Origin: Tateyamaria pelophila
GTDB lineage: Bacteria > Pseudomonadota > Alphaproteobacteria > Rhodobacterales > Rhodobacteraceae
Assembly (NCBI RefSeq): GCF_019966495.1
Contig: NZ_JAIMIA010000049.1
Span: 1-35,987 of the forward strand
Reading direction: 5' to 3'
DNA: 35,987 nt
In this document: piece by piece, positions 1-8,177 of the stretch
How the letters are laid out: every line of letters begins with the position of its first letter
Position numbering within the stretch: the first letter of the stretch is position 1
Notes under the pieces: model-generated
The model's input: only the letters and a program-made list of their open reading frames with translations
Database searches by the model: none
Told to the model about the DNA's origin: nothing
Position numbers and translations under genes: made by a program

Positions 1-357
1 GAGGATTGCCCGAAATTTTGGCAAAAAGCGTAGATAACCCTCATCGCCAGTGCTGTAAGCAGACAGGACACAGGTGGACCTGGTGGCACAGAACACATCT
101 TCGGGAATATGCGCGCTGGTACGACGGTCGAGGTTATTTGCCCAGGCTTTCGGTAGCGCCGTTGATCAATCAACGCATCGCCCCGTGCTGCTGGCATAGC
201 TTGCGCACAGACCGATCTGGCAGTTCCCGATCGGCTCCATTCGAAACTGAATGTTCCATCCTTCTCGATCTGCAGAAAGGTGGAAGCAGAAGGTGCGCGC
301 AAACGAAACTGTGGTAATAGTCACCCCTCGATAGTGTCCTGATTGTAGGTATTTCCG
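1..357. other. Leading segment without an assignable gene
   Basis: No recognisable gene lies in the first 357 bases. On the minus strand one frame stays open from about position 165 to the left edge, after a TGA near 176. It reads as plausible protein (it contains NNLDRRTSAHIPEDVF) but has no good start codon and I do not recognise it. It could be the 5' part of a gene running off the window, a remnant, or chance. The last 100 bases before the aminotransferase presumably hold its promoter, but I cannot point to convincing -35 and -10 boxes. Confidence 0.4.
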
Positions 358-1497
358 ATGGCAACGCTTCCCGACTTTCGTCTCGAAACCCATTTCGCCA
401 AATGGGAATTCAAAGCGCGTTACCACCTCACGGCCTCGGACGCGCAGAGCATGTCCCTGCGCGAACTGCTTGCAATGGCCAGCCCGGAGGAACGCGAAGA
501 GTTCGAGGGCATGTGGCTGGGCTATACCGAAACCTATGGCGCGCCCGATTTGCGCGATACAATCGCGGCAACCTATGCCAAGCAAAGCGCTGACAACATT
601 TTGTGCTTTGCCGGGGCCAGCGAGGGGATCTTTGCTGCCAATACCGTCCTGCTGGATCGTGACAGCCATGCCATCGTGGTGACGCCCAACTATCAATCGC
701 ACGAAACGCTCCCCGTCACCATCTGCGAAGCAACTGGCGTGCCGCTTGATCCAGATGACGGCTGGTCGCTGGACATGGATCGCGTTGCCGCCGCGATCCG
801 GCCAAACACCCGACTTGTGACGATCAACTTCCCCCACAACCCGACCGGCGCGATCCTTCCGCTCGATCACTATACCATGTTGATCGATCTGTGCCGTAAA
901 CATGGCATCTACATTCTGCATGACGAGATTTTCAACGGGCTTGGACCAACGGGCGCACAGCACCTGCCCTTCGTTGCCGACCTCTACGAACGGGGTCTGT
1001 CGCTCAACGTCATGTCGAAATCCTACGGCCTGCCGGGTCTGCGCATCGGATGGATCGCCAGTCAGGACAGGGCGGTTTTGTCAAAGATGGAGCGGTTGAA
1101 GCATTATCTTTCGATCTGCAATTCGGGACCAAGTGAGCGGTTGGCCAAGATCGCATTGACCCATCGCAAAGCTATTCTGGCGCGCAACTGTGCCATCGTG
1201 GATGAAAACCTGCCAAAATGGGATGCGTTTTTTGCCCGTCACCGGGACCTGTTCGACTGGCAGAGGCCGGATGGGTCCTGCATGGCGTTTCCCCGCTATA
1301 AAGGGGCCGAGGGCGTCGAAGTTTTTGCGCAATCTCTGGTGCAAGACAGCGGCGTGCTCCTCCTGCCCAGCACTATCTATCGTTCCGATCTGGGTGATAC
1401 CCCAAACGACCGCTTTCGTCTTGGGTTCGGGCGCACGGGTCTGGACGAAGGATTGGCAGCACTTGAGGGACATATCATGCGCAATCGCAAGGCCTGA
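358..1497 (+). CDS. PLP-dependent aminotransferase, class I/II fold
   Basis: A 379-residue fold-type I aminotransferase, a normal length for the family. Visible landmarks are the cofactor-binding NFPHNPTG segment (Asn161), Asp189 in HDEIF that would contact the pyridine nitrogen, the Schiff-base Lys221 in SKSYGLPGLRIGW, and a C-terminal FRLGFGR segment carrying the carboxylate-binding Arg. These support amino group transfer between an amino acid and a keto acid; the substrate cannot be read from the sequence. It starts at ATG 358 behind only a weak ribosome-binding site. It converges with the TetR gene with six bases between the stops. Its position next to a quaternary/tertiary amine demethylation operon suggests it may deaminate the demethylated product, but that is inference. 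Confidence 0.9.
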   Translation: MATLPDFRLETHFAKWEFKARYHLTASDAQSMSLRELLAMASPEEREEFEGMWLGYTETYGAPDLRDTIAATYAKQSADNILCFAGASEGIFAANTVLLDRDSHAIVVTPNYQSHETLPVTICEATGVPLDPDDGWSLDMDRVAAAIRPNTRLVTINFPHNPTGAILPLDHYTMLIDLCRKHGIYILHDEIFNGLGPTGAQHLPFVADLYERGLSLNVMSKSYGLPGLRIGWIASQDRAVLSKMERLKHYLSICNSGPSERLAKIALTHRKAILARNCAIVDENLPKWDAFFARHRDLFDWQRPDGSCMAFPRYKGAEGVEVFAQSLVQDSGVLLLPSTIYRSDLGDTPNDRFRLGFGRTGLDEGLAALEGHIMRNRKA

Positions 1498-1503
1498 GGC
1501 TAG

Positions 1504-2172
1504 TCAGACGTCAAGCTCATCTATGAAGGCAAAAAATTCGGACACGGTGACCGGGTCCACATCCCGCCCGGTAAATCCTTCGATGTATGGCACCAGCCGC
1601 GACATGCGCAGGTCCATGGGTTCGCGCACTTCCAGCGCGTGATAGCCAAGCTGCATGAAGTAGACGATCCGCGCACGGGCGTCGGCCTCAACCGGATCAT
1701 ATTCAAATCGTTCGAACATCGCGATGACAGCATCCAGCCGTGCACCGTCGGCGGCGTGCACACGCGCGCGCAACCCATCGTCACGGCGCGACCATTCCCG
1801 AACCGCAAAGTCCAGGCCAGTATCAAACAGTGACGGATCCACGAAGCATCTGAAAAAGTTACAGAGAGCGCCGGAAATATTGGGAGCGGGCCGTTCGCAA
1901 AACGTGACAATCGTCGCGGTATTCCGGGCCGCCCATTCATCCAGCAAAGAATTCAGCAGGTCAGCCCTGTTTTCGAAATACCAGTAAAAACTGGAGCGAG
2001 ACACTTTCAGCTTTTCGCTGAGCGTCAGGATTTTGACCTCTCCGGCACCATGATGCACCAGCACATCGCGGGCGATGTTCAACCAGTCCTCCCGCGTGAC
2101 CCTGACATGGCCGACAAGCGGTTCTTTTTCGGGATCGTCCCGATGCAACAGAGGGGAAACGCGCCGGGGCAT
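1504..2172 (-). CDS. TetR/AcrR family transcriptional regulator
   Basis: A 222-residue one-component regulator. The N-terminal DNA-binding domain is clear: residues about 25-75 include ILTLSEKLKVSRSSFYWYFE, the typical TetR recognition helix followed by the Tyr-Phe motif, then RADLLNSLL. The rest is the helical ligand-binding and dimerisation domain, too divergent to name a ligand. It is the last gene of the minus-strand operon, with three bases between the stop of the methyltransferase gene and its ATG. Most such TetR proteins repress their own operon until a substrate or intermediate binds. An inverted repeat in front of the operon (6191-6217) is a candidate target. Family assignment is firm; the regulatory target is inferred. 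Confidence 0.92.
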   Translation of the reverse strand: MPRRVSPLLHRDDPEKEPLVGHVRVTREDWLNIARDVLVHHGAGEVKILTLSEKLKVSRSSFYWYFENRADLLNSLLDEWAARNTATIVTFCERPAPNISGALCNFFRCFVDPSLFDTGLDFAVREWSRRDDGLRARVHAADGARLDAVIAMFERFEYDPVEADARARIVYFMQLGYHALEVREPMDLRMSRLVPYIEGFTGRDVDPVTVSEFFAFIDELDV

Positions 2173-2175
2173 CGC

Positions 2176-3723
2176 CTAGCTTTCCGGTGGCGCACCGCCC
2201 TCGGCGGTCCGCTTTTCGATGAAACGGCGCAAGCTCTCAACCCGTGCCTCGTCTAGATCAGGGCGATTATCTGCAGCCAAAATCCCTTTCCACACGCTCG
2301 TGGCGCGTGTGCTTGCGTCCTTCGCCCCCCGTTCCGTCCACGTTCCGAAATTGGCATAATCATGCACGATCGGTTCATAGAATTCAGTGTTGTAGCGCGC
2401 CATAGTCTGGCCGGTGGCAAAGAAGTGCCCGCCGGGATTTACTTCAGACAAGGCGTCAAAGCCAATTTCATCCGAGCCCGCCTGCGCGCCGGAACAAAGT
2501 TCGGCGACCATGTTCAGAACCTCGACATCCGCGATCAGCTTTTCATAAGAAACGCTTAATCCGCCCTCCAGCCAGCCTGCTGCGTGGATGATGACGGTCG
2601 CGCCCGCCATCAGACAGCCCCACAACCCCATCTGGTTTTCATTGGCCGCCTGCACGTCATTGATATTCGACGCCGATCCGGCCGCCGACCGCCACGGCAA
2701 TCCGATAAACCGCGCCAGTTGCCCTGCCGCCAGCGACGCCTGAAAATGCGATGGCGTGCCAAAGGCAGGTGCACCCGATTTCATATCCACATTCGACGTG
2801 AACGTGCCGTAGCAGACCGGAGCCCCGGCCCGCGTCAGTTGGGTCAGCGTGATGGCTGCCAGCGCTTCACAATGGCTGAGCGTGATTGCACCGGCGACCG
2901 TGATCGGTGCCATCGCGCCCATCAGTGTAAATGGGGTCACGATCGAAACCTGCCCGGCCCGCGCAAAATCAATCAGCCCCTGTGCCATGGGAATGTCGAG
3001 CGTGCGCGGACTGTTGGTGTTGATGATCGTATAGCAGTACGGGTTTGCCGCAAATTCTTCATCCGACACGCCGCGAAAGTCCCGCAACATCTCGAAACTG
3101 TCCATCACTTGCGGTGTTCCACGCGAAAACACGAAGGGAAATTTGTCTGACAGTGTCAGTTGCGCATCCAAAGTAAAATAATGTCGCACATTTGTTGCGA
3201 TATCCTGCGGCTCGATCAACGGCGGCATCATCTGAAGCACGTCGAAATGGTGTGTCAGTTGGACGAGTTCACGGAAATCCACACCTCGTCCGGGGCGACG
3301 GCCACGCTCGAGGTCGGTTGCATGCGGTGCACCGGCACCGGGTTGAAACACAAGGCTTCCCAACTCCAGCAGAACATCCCGGTCGCGGTGCCCCGCGCGG
3401 CAGTCAATCGACCGCGGCGCAGAAGCCAGCGCCGCGTCGACGATATCGCGACCGATGAACACCATCTCGGTCGCCTCATCGACGCGTGCTCCGGCGGCGG
3501 CGAAAATTTTGCGCGCTTCGGGCAGAATGACCTTGATGCCCAAGTCTTCCAGCGTCCGCAACGCCGTGGCGTGCATATTTGCAATTTGATCCGCAGAGAA
3601 GACATCCATCGGCGGGAACGGATTTTTCAACTGGCGATAGTTCGTCTTGCGCACAGGTGTGCTGGCCGCGTCCCGCTTCCGTCTTCGTCCGCTGCGTTCC
3701 GGTCGCGTGATTTCGCGGTCCAT
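2176..3723 (-). CDS. MttB-family (trimethylamine methyltransferase-like) protein, non-pyrrolysine
   Basis: A 515-residue MttB superfamily member. Characterised relatives move a methyl group from a methylated amine to a corrinoid protein. MttB proper reads an in-frame amber codon as pyrrolysine; this gene has none, so it belongs with the non-pyrrolysine group, whose known member MtgB acts on glycine betaine. Typical features are the NMHATALRTLEDLGIKV segment near residue 50 and the C-terminal NPGGHFFATGQT and FYEPIVHDYANFGTW stretches. The N-terminus is rich in Arg and Lys. I chose ATG 3723, four bases after the upstream stop; a longer frame to 3807 would overlap the dehydrogenase gene. No corrinoid protein or reductive activase is visible nearby, so the methyl acceptor is unclear. 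The substrate is probably a quaternary or tertiary amine. Confidence 0.85.
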   Translation of the reverse strand: MDREITRPERSGRRRKRDAASTPVRKTNYRQLKNPFPPMDVFSADQIANMHATALRTLEDLGIKVILPEARKIFAAAGARVDEATEMVFIGRDIVDAALASAPRSIDCRAGHRDRDVLLELGSLVFQPGAGAPHATDLERGRRPGRGVDFRELVQLTHHFDVLQMMPPLIEPQDIATNVRHYFTLDAQLTLSDKFPFVFSRGTPQVMDSFEMLRDFRGVSDEEFAANPYCYTIINTNSPRTLDIPMAQGLIDFARAGQVSIVTPFTLMGAMAPITVAGAITLSHCEALAAITLTQLTRAGAPVCYGTFTSNVDMKSGAPAFGTPSHFQASLAAGQLARFIGLPWRSAAGSASNINDVQAANENQMGLWGCLMAGATVIIHAAGWLEGGLSVSYEKLIADVEVLNMVAELCSGAQAGSDEIGFDALSEVNPGGHFFATGQTMARYNTEFYEPIVHDYANFGTWTERGAKDASTRATSVWKGILAADNRPDLDEARVESLRRFIEKRTAEGGAPPES

Positions 3724-3727
3724 GGCG

Positions 3728-6136
3728 TTATCCCCGCATCGCGGTGCCAGCCGGATCATAGGGCGACGGCGCGATGACCTGTGCCGGGCGTTCGACCCCG
3801 ACGACATGCACGGTCAGCGCCGTTCCGGTCTGTGCAACGTCCTGGTTTACCATCGCCATGGCCAGCGACTTGCCAACCGTGTGGCCATAGCCGCCCGAGG
3901 TTACAAAGCCGACCTTCTTGCCATCTTGCCATACGGGTTCGTACCCGCTGGCATCCGCGTCCAACGCGTCGATCTCAAGTGGGACAACCACTTGTGCAGG
4001 GCCGTTGCCATCGCGTTCCTGTTCCGCCGCCGTGCGTCCGATAAAATCCGCCTTGGACCAATCGATCCAACGGTCCATCCCGGTTTGCGCAGCGGTATAA
4101 CCTTGGGTAAATTCCGCGTTCCAGATGCCAAAGCTTTTTTCAAGGCGCAGGCTGAGCAGCGCGTTGAACCCGACCTCGCGGATGCCCAGATCGGCCCCGG
4201 CGTCCAACAGCAGTTTGCGCAACCCGATATGTTCGGCCGCGGTGCAATGAATTTCATATCCCAATTCGCCCGCGACCGACAAACGACCAACCTTGGCACG
4301 AATCAAGCCGATGTCGAACTGGCCGCAGCCCATGAAGGGCAGATCACCAATAGGTCCATCCGTGAGCTTTTCGATCACCTTGCGACTGTTTGGCCCGGAC
4401 AGGCTGAACCCCACGACAGCATCAGAGATATCGCGCACTTCAATACCGTCGGTCATGTGATCGCTGAACCAACGCATATGCCAGTCGCGCAGGTAATAGC
4501 TGCCCATGATCCACCAGGTGCCATCGCCCCAATTGAACACGGTCAGATCCCCGCGCAGCTTTCCGGTTGGTGACAGCATCGGCGCAAGACGGGCGCGACC
4601 GGGTCCGGGCAATTTGGAGGCCATGACGTGATCCAGCCACGCCTCTGCCCCCGCGCCCGACACTTCGAACCGCGAGAAGCCCGAGATGTCCAAAAGGCCC
4701 ACGGCCTCACGTACCGCTTTGCATTCCCCGGCCACGACCTCGAACGCGTTGGATCGTTTCAGTGTCGGTTTTTCCTCAAAATCAGGCATCGGTGCAAAGT
4801 AGAGCGGCAGTTCCAGCCCATAGCTCGCCCCCCAACGGCACCCCGCCGCCGTCATGTCCGAATAGGCAGGCGCCATTTTCACGGGACGCCCGGCTGGCAA
4901 TTGTTCATTGGGGTAGGTCATCACAAAGCGTCGGGTATAGAACTGGCCGGTGGTCTCCTTGATGAATCGCTTGTTCTGGGCGTAGTCGCCATAGCGGGCG
5001 ACATCCATGCCGAACACATCCGCTTCGGCCTCGCCGTGGATCATCCATTCGGCCAGTGATTTGCCAACGCCACCGCCTTGCAAGAAACCCGCCATGACGG
5101 CACAGGCGCACCAATACCCGGGCTTGCCCTGCACCGGCCCCACAAGCGGGTTGCCATCCGGCGAAAAGGTAAAGGCCCCGTTGACCCAGGTTTTCACGCC
5201 TACATCCTGCAATGCCGGATAGCGCTCAAATCCCAGCGTCAGCTCATGCTCGATCCGGTCGGTGTCTTCCTGTTGCAGTTCGAACCCGTATTCCCACGGC
5301 GCGCCGTCCATCATCCAGTGCTGGTGATCGACCTCGTAGATTCCCAGCAGGATGCCCTTCTGGTCCTGGCGCATATAGGTGAACCCTTCGAGGTCGACGG
5401 TCATCGGCACCTCAAAGTCGATCTGTTCCAACTCCGGGATCGTGTCGGAAATCAGGTAGTGATGGTTGAGTGGCGAAACAGGCAATTCGATGCCCGCCAT
5501 GCGCCCCACCTGCTTGGCCCAAAGGCCCGCCGCGTTGACCACGTGTTCGCAGATGATCGTGCCTTTTTCGGTGACAACCTGCCAGCCGTCTGCGGTTTGG
5601 TTCAGTTCCAGCACACGATTGTTTTCGATGATCGTGGCACCACGTTTCTTTGCGGCCCCGGCATAGGCATGCACCGTGCCGGTGGTGTCGACATACCCTT
5701 CGCGGTCGGCCCACATACCGCCCAGAATACCCTCTGTGGACATGATCGGGCACAACTCACCTGCCTCTTTTGGCGTGATCAGCCGCACGTCTTCGATGCC
5801 GATCGATTGGAAGGTCCGATAGGCCGATTGCAGCCATTCCCACCGATCCGGCGTCCCCGCCAACGTCATCCCACCTGTCATATGCAGGCCGATGTTCTGA
5901 CCTGATTCCTCTTCGATCTCGGACAGCAGATCGATGGTGTAGGCCTGAAGCGCTGCGATATTGAGGTCCGCGTTCAGCGCGTGAATACCGCCCGCGGCAT
6001 GCCAGCTTGACCCGGCGGTCAGAACCGAACGCTCGATCAGACACACATCGCTCCAACCGAATTTGGCCAGATGGTAGAGCACGGAAGTGCCCACAACACC
6101 GCCCCCGATGACAACAACACGGTAATGAGAATTCAT
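3728..6136 (-). CDS. Dimethylglycine/sarcosine dehydrogenase-like FAD protein with GcvT domain
   Basis: An 802-residue two-part enzyme. The N-terminal half is a DAO-type flavin oxidase: dinucleotide motif GGGVVG at residues 11-16 and SSWHAAGG, whose His46 matches the covalent FAD-attachment histidine of dimethylglycine and sarcosine dehydrogenases. From about residue 430 it becomes a GcvT-like tetrahydrofolate domain (AVGLLDISGFSRFEVSG, GFSLSGPNSRKVIEKL, GELGYEIH). Relatives oxidise an N-methyl group and hand the one-carbon unit to tetrahydrofolate. The start is ATG 6136, which has GAGGGA seven bases upstream; the in-frame ATG at 6151 lacks such a site. It is the first gene of the minus-strand operon with the MttB homologue and TetR. 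Which N-methyl compound is used is unknown. Confidence 0.9.
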   Translation of the reverse strand: MNSHYRVVVIGGGVVGTSVLYHLAKFGWSDVCLIERSVLTAGSSWHAAGGIHALNADLNIAALQAYTIDLLSEIEEESGQNIGLHMTGGMTLAGTPDRWEWLQSAYRTFQSIGIEDVRLITPKEAGELCPIMSTEGILGGMWADREGYVDTTGTVHAYAGAAKKRGATIIENNRVLELNQTADGWQVVTEKGTIICEHVVNAAGLWAKQVGRMAGIELPVSPLNHHYLISDTIPELEQIDFEVPMTVDLEGFTYMRQDQKGILLGIYEVDHQHWMMDGAPWEYGFELQQEDTDRIEHELTLGFERYPALQDVGVKTWVNGAFTFSPDGNPLVGPVQGKPGYWCACAVMAGFLQGGGVGKSLAEWMIHGEAEADVFGMDVARYGDYAQNKRFIKETTGQFYTRRFVMTYPNEQLPAGRPVKMAPAYSDMTAAGCRWGASYGLELPLYFAPMPDFEEKPTLKRSNAFEVVAGECKAVREAVGLLDISGFSRFEVSGAGAEAWLDHVMASKLPGPGRARLAPMLSPTGKLRGDLTVFNWGDGTWWIMGSYYLRDWHMRWFSDHMTDGIEVRDISDAVVGFSLSGPNSRKVIEKLTDGPIGDLPFMGCGQFDIGLIRAKVGRLSVAGELGYEIHCTAAEHIGLRKLLLDAGADLGIREVGFNALLSLRLEKSFGIWNAEFTQGYTAAQTGMDRWIDWSKADFIGRTAAEQERDGNGPAQVVVPLEIDALDADASGYEPVWQDGKKVGFVTSGGYGHTVGKSLAMAMVNQDVAQTGTALTVHVVGVERPAQVIAPSPYDPAGTAMRG

Positions 6137-6190
6137 GAATGTTTCCCTCATGACAAAAGACGCAGATGAACGACCATACAGTCCTGTCCA

Positions 6191-6217
6191 AGACCCTGCA
6201 CAGCTTTGTACAGGTCT
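6191..6217. promoter_or_regulatory. Inverted repeat, candidate TetR operator
   Basis: A 27-base imperfect inverted repeat with arms AGAC-CCTGCACA and TGTACAGG-TCT around GCTT. The inner eight-base arms match at seven positions. It lies 55 bases upstream of the dehydrogenase start, where a repressor site for the operon would be expected. Assignment to the TetR protein encoded at 1504-2172 rests only on position and symmetry. Confidence 0.35.
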
Positions 6218-6883
6218 GTCTAGAGTGATTGACGGCAGGTTGCTTGGGCCGGTGTGCGCTGCGAAGAACTCGCCCTGACACGCACAGCCCCTGCATCTGT
6301 AGCATCCGCAGGAACCGACATTTCATCAATGGCGGTCTGCGCCATCCATCTCAGACCGAAATTTCGGAACGATGCCCAAATTTTTGGGTCAGATATTGAT
6401 CTGATGATGCAACACGGAGCCCGCATAAGCCGTACCGTTGCCCGCCATTACCACCAACAACACCTCGACGTACGCTTTGATGGGCCCGCCAAATACGACA
6501 ATACCGCGGCATCTGCCGCACCGGTTTCATAAAACGTTGCCACCGCCCTCCTTACCCAAAGAGACTTGGCATTGGTTCCGGAAGTACTTGGTAAACATTC
6601 GTCTCATCACCCGGGCGCGCCGGACAGCGTCATACCATTGCTCACCGATGGAAACTGTTTTTATGCCTGCCCACCAAAGTTTCTAATTTCCATACCCTCA
6701 AGACACCTCGGAGGTATGAGCGTCAACTACACTGCCGCTCGCACGGGCGGATAAACGCATTCCGGGGGGAAAAAGTTCGAGCAATCGACAGGCATCCGGC
6801 ACCGGTCCCTCGCTTCATCTTGCGGAAAAAACTCTCCCCGAAGGGCCGGTTTCAATCAAGTGCGTCGCCGCGCCAAATGTCCG
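6218..6883. other. Intergenic stretch without recognisable gene
   Basis: About 670 bases in which no frame gives a recognisable protein. Open frames are short, overlap one another and have no convincing ribosome-binding sites. I see no tRNA, IS ends or clear RNA fold. The left end must hold the promoter of the dehydrogenase operon. The remainder may be decayed coding DNA or carry an unrecognised small RNA. Confidence 0.5.
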
Positions 6884-6908
6884 TCAGGCAGAAACAAGCT
6901 CCGCCTGA
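6884..6908 (-). terminator. Hairpin after folE2
   Basis: Read on the minus strand, a nine-base stem TCAGGCGGA / TCTGCCTGA (one G-U pair) closes a seven-base loop, 13 bases after the folE2 stop. No strong U tract follows, so it may protect the 3' end or terminate only weakly. Confidence 0.4.
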
Positions 6909-6920
6909 ACGAACAATACC

Positions 6921-8024
6921 TCAGCCCACGTGAAACAGCGTTGAGAACATCTTGGGGTCGATGCTTTCAGTGGCAAATGTCTCGCCTTCCGTCAGCACTG
7001 ACACCGCGTCGTGACTGTGCAGGCTTTCCTGATGGCTGGCGACAACCCGGAAATCGGCGACACGCACATCGGCCAACAATTGCTGGCAAAACAAGCGCGC
7101 CGCGTCTTCGACAAATATCGGATTGGCCGCGTTCAACTCGGCAAAAGCCTGTTCATCCTCGCGTTTGACCATTACCTGCGTTTCTGTCGGGACCGCACGA
7201 CGACAGGCTTCGATCAGATCCTCGAACCACAGGCAGTCTGCGCCATCTTCCAGCACCACCGATATGCGCGCGACCGAGCGCTGCGAATGCGGTGTCGCCA
7301 ACTGCCCGCGTGTGGCGCGGGCATGCTCAGAAAGTTCCAGCGAACACGGACAGGTCGACGAGTAGATATAGTCCAGATGCATGATCTTTTTGCGCACACC
7401 GGCCTGTTCCACCAGTTCCAGTGCAATGTCATAATATTGATAACCGAAAAGACCCGAGCGCAGGCTCTCCATCTTCATTGGAAAGCTGAAGCGCATCTGG
7501 ATGCGTGCATCAAAGCTTTCCAGATCGGTCTTATAGTCGTCCAGCGCCGCTTCGATCACCTCAAAGCTGAAGGTTTCACCGGCATATTCGTAAAACGACC
7601 GCATGATTCGGGACATGTTAATGCCCTTCTTGTCAGCCTCAAGGCTGACTGTGCCGGTCACCGATGTCTCCAGCGTCAGGGCTTCACCGGAACGGGTTTG
7701 CACCCGCAAAGGCAGTCGAAAATTCGAGATGCCAACATGCTGGATCTGTTGTTTGGCGCCACGGATCAGGCTGGACGGTCCGTTCTGCAGATCGGGCAAC
7801 GTCTCCTTGTACGCGCCGTCCACTTTGAATGTCTCGGGATAGGTCCGCGCAAAGGCCGGATACTCTACACCATCTGCGCCCGGAACCAGACGGGCGACCG
7901 ATGGGTCAAGTTCGATTATATCTGTTGTGCTGGCGGATTTGGCCCAGCGGCGCAGCAAGTCCAATGCCGCTTCGGCCTCATCTCGTTCGGGTATTGCCGT
8001 GATGTCGGGCGTATGAATGTTCAT
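6921..8024 (-). CDS. folE2: GTP cyclohydrolase FolE2 (type IB)
   Basis: A 367-residue member of the COG1469/FolE2 family, which converts GTP to 7,8-dihydroneopterin triphosphate, the first step of folate synthesis, in place of the zinc enzyme FolE. The conserved metal-site Cys lies in SSTCPCSLELSEH. Other family-like segments are HVGISNFRLPL near residue 95 and SFPMKMESLRSGLFGYQYYD. I chose ATG 8024 because AAGGGGGG precedes it; the frame remains open to 8060. It lies downstream of metZ on the same strand with a 153-base gap, so it probably has its own promoter. FolE2 in other bacteria is often induced by zinc shortage; I see no clear Zur site here, only the inverted repeat at 8055-8084. Confidence 0.95.
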   Translation of the reverse strand: MNIHTPDITAIPERDEAEAALDLLRRWAKSASTTDIIELDPSVARLVPGADGVEYPAFARTYPETFKVDGAYKETLPDLQNGPSSLIRGAKQQIQHVGISNFRLPLRVQTRSGEALTLETSVTGTVSLEADKKGINMSRIMRSFYEYAGETFSFEVIEAALDDYKTDLESFDARIQMRFSFPMKMESLRSGLFGYQYYDIALELVEQAGVRKKIMHLDYIYSSTCPCSLELSEHARATRGQLATPHSQRSVARISVVLEDGADCLWFEDLIEACRRAVPTETQVMVKREDEQAFAELNAANPIFVEDAARLFCQQLLADVRVADFRVVASHQESLHSHDAVSVLTEGETFATESIDPKMFSTLFHVG

Positions 8025-8054
8025 AAAGTAGCCCCCCTTTCTATCTGTTCTGTC

Positions 8055-8084
8055 GGACATGTAAGCGTTCCGCCGCGCATGTCC
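8055..8084. promoter_or_regulatory. Inverted repeat upstream of folE2
   Basis: Perfect seven-base arms GGACATG and CATGTCC are separated by 16 bases and lie 31 bases in front of the folE2 start. A second perfect palindrome, ACGTATACGT, follows at 8095-8104. Either could be an operator; the regulator is unknown and chance is possible. Confidence 0.25.
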
Positions 8085-8177
8085 ATCTTTGCTAACGTAT
8101 ACGTGTCTTTCCGCAAACTGGATGACATTCGGTCAGAAAAATTGAACAGCGCAGTCCAGTGGCTCCTTTCAAATGCC

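Noticed and set aside
2176-3723. Pyrrolysine-containing methyltransferase
   Set aside because: The MttB frame has no internal amber codon, so pyrrolysine is not used here.
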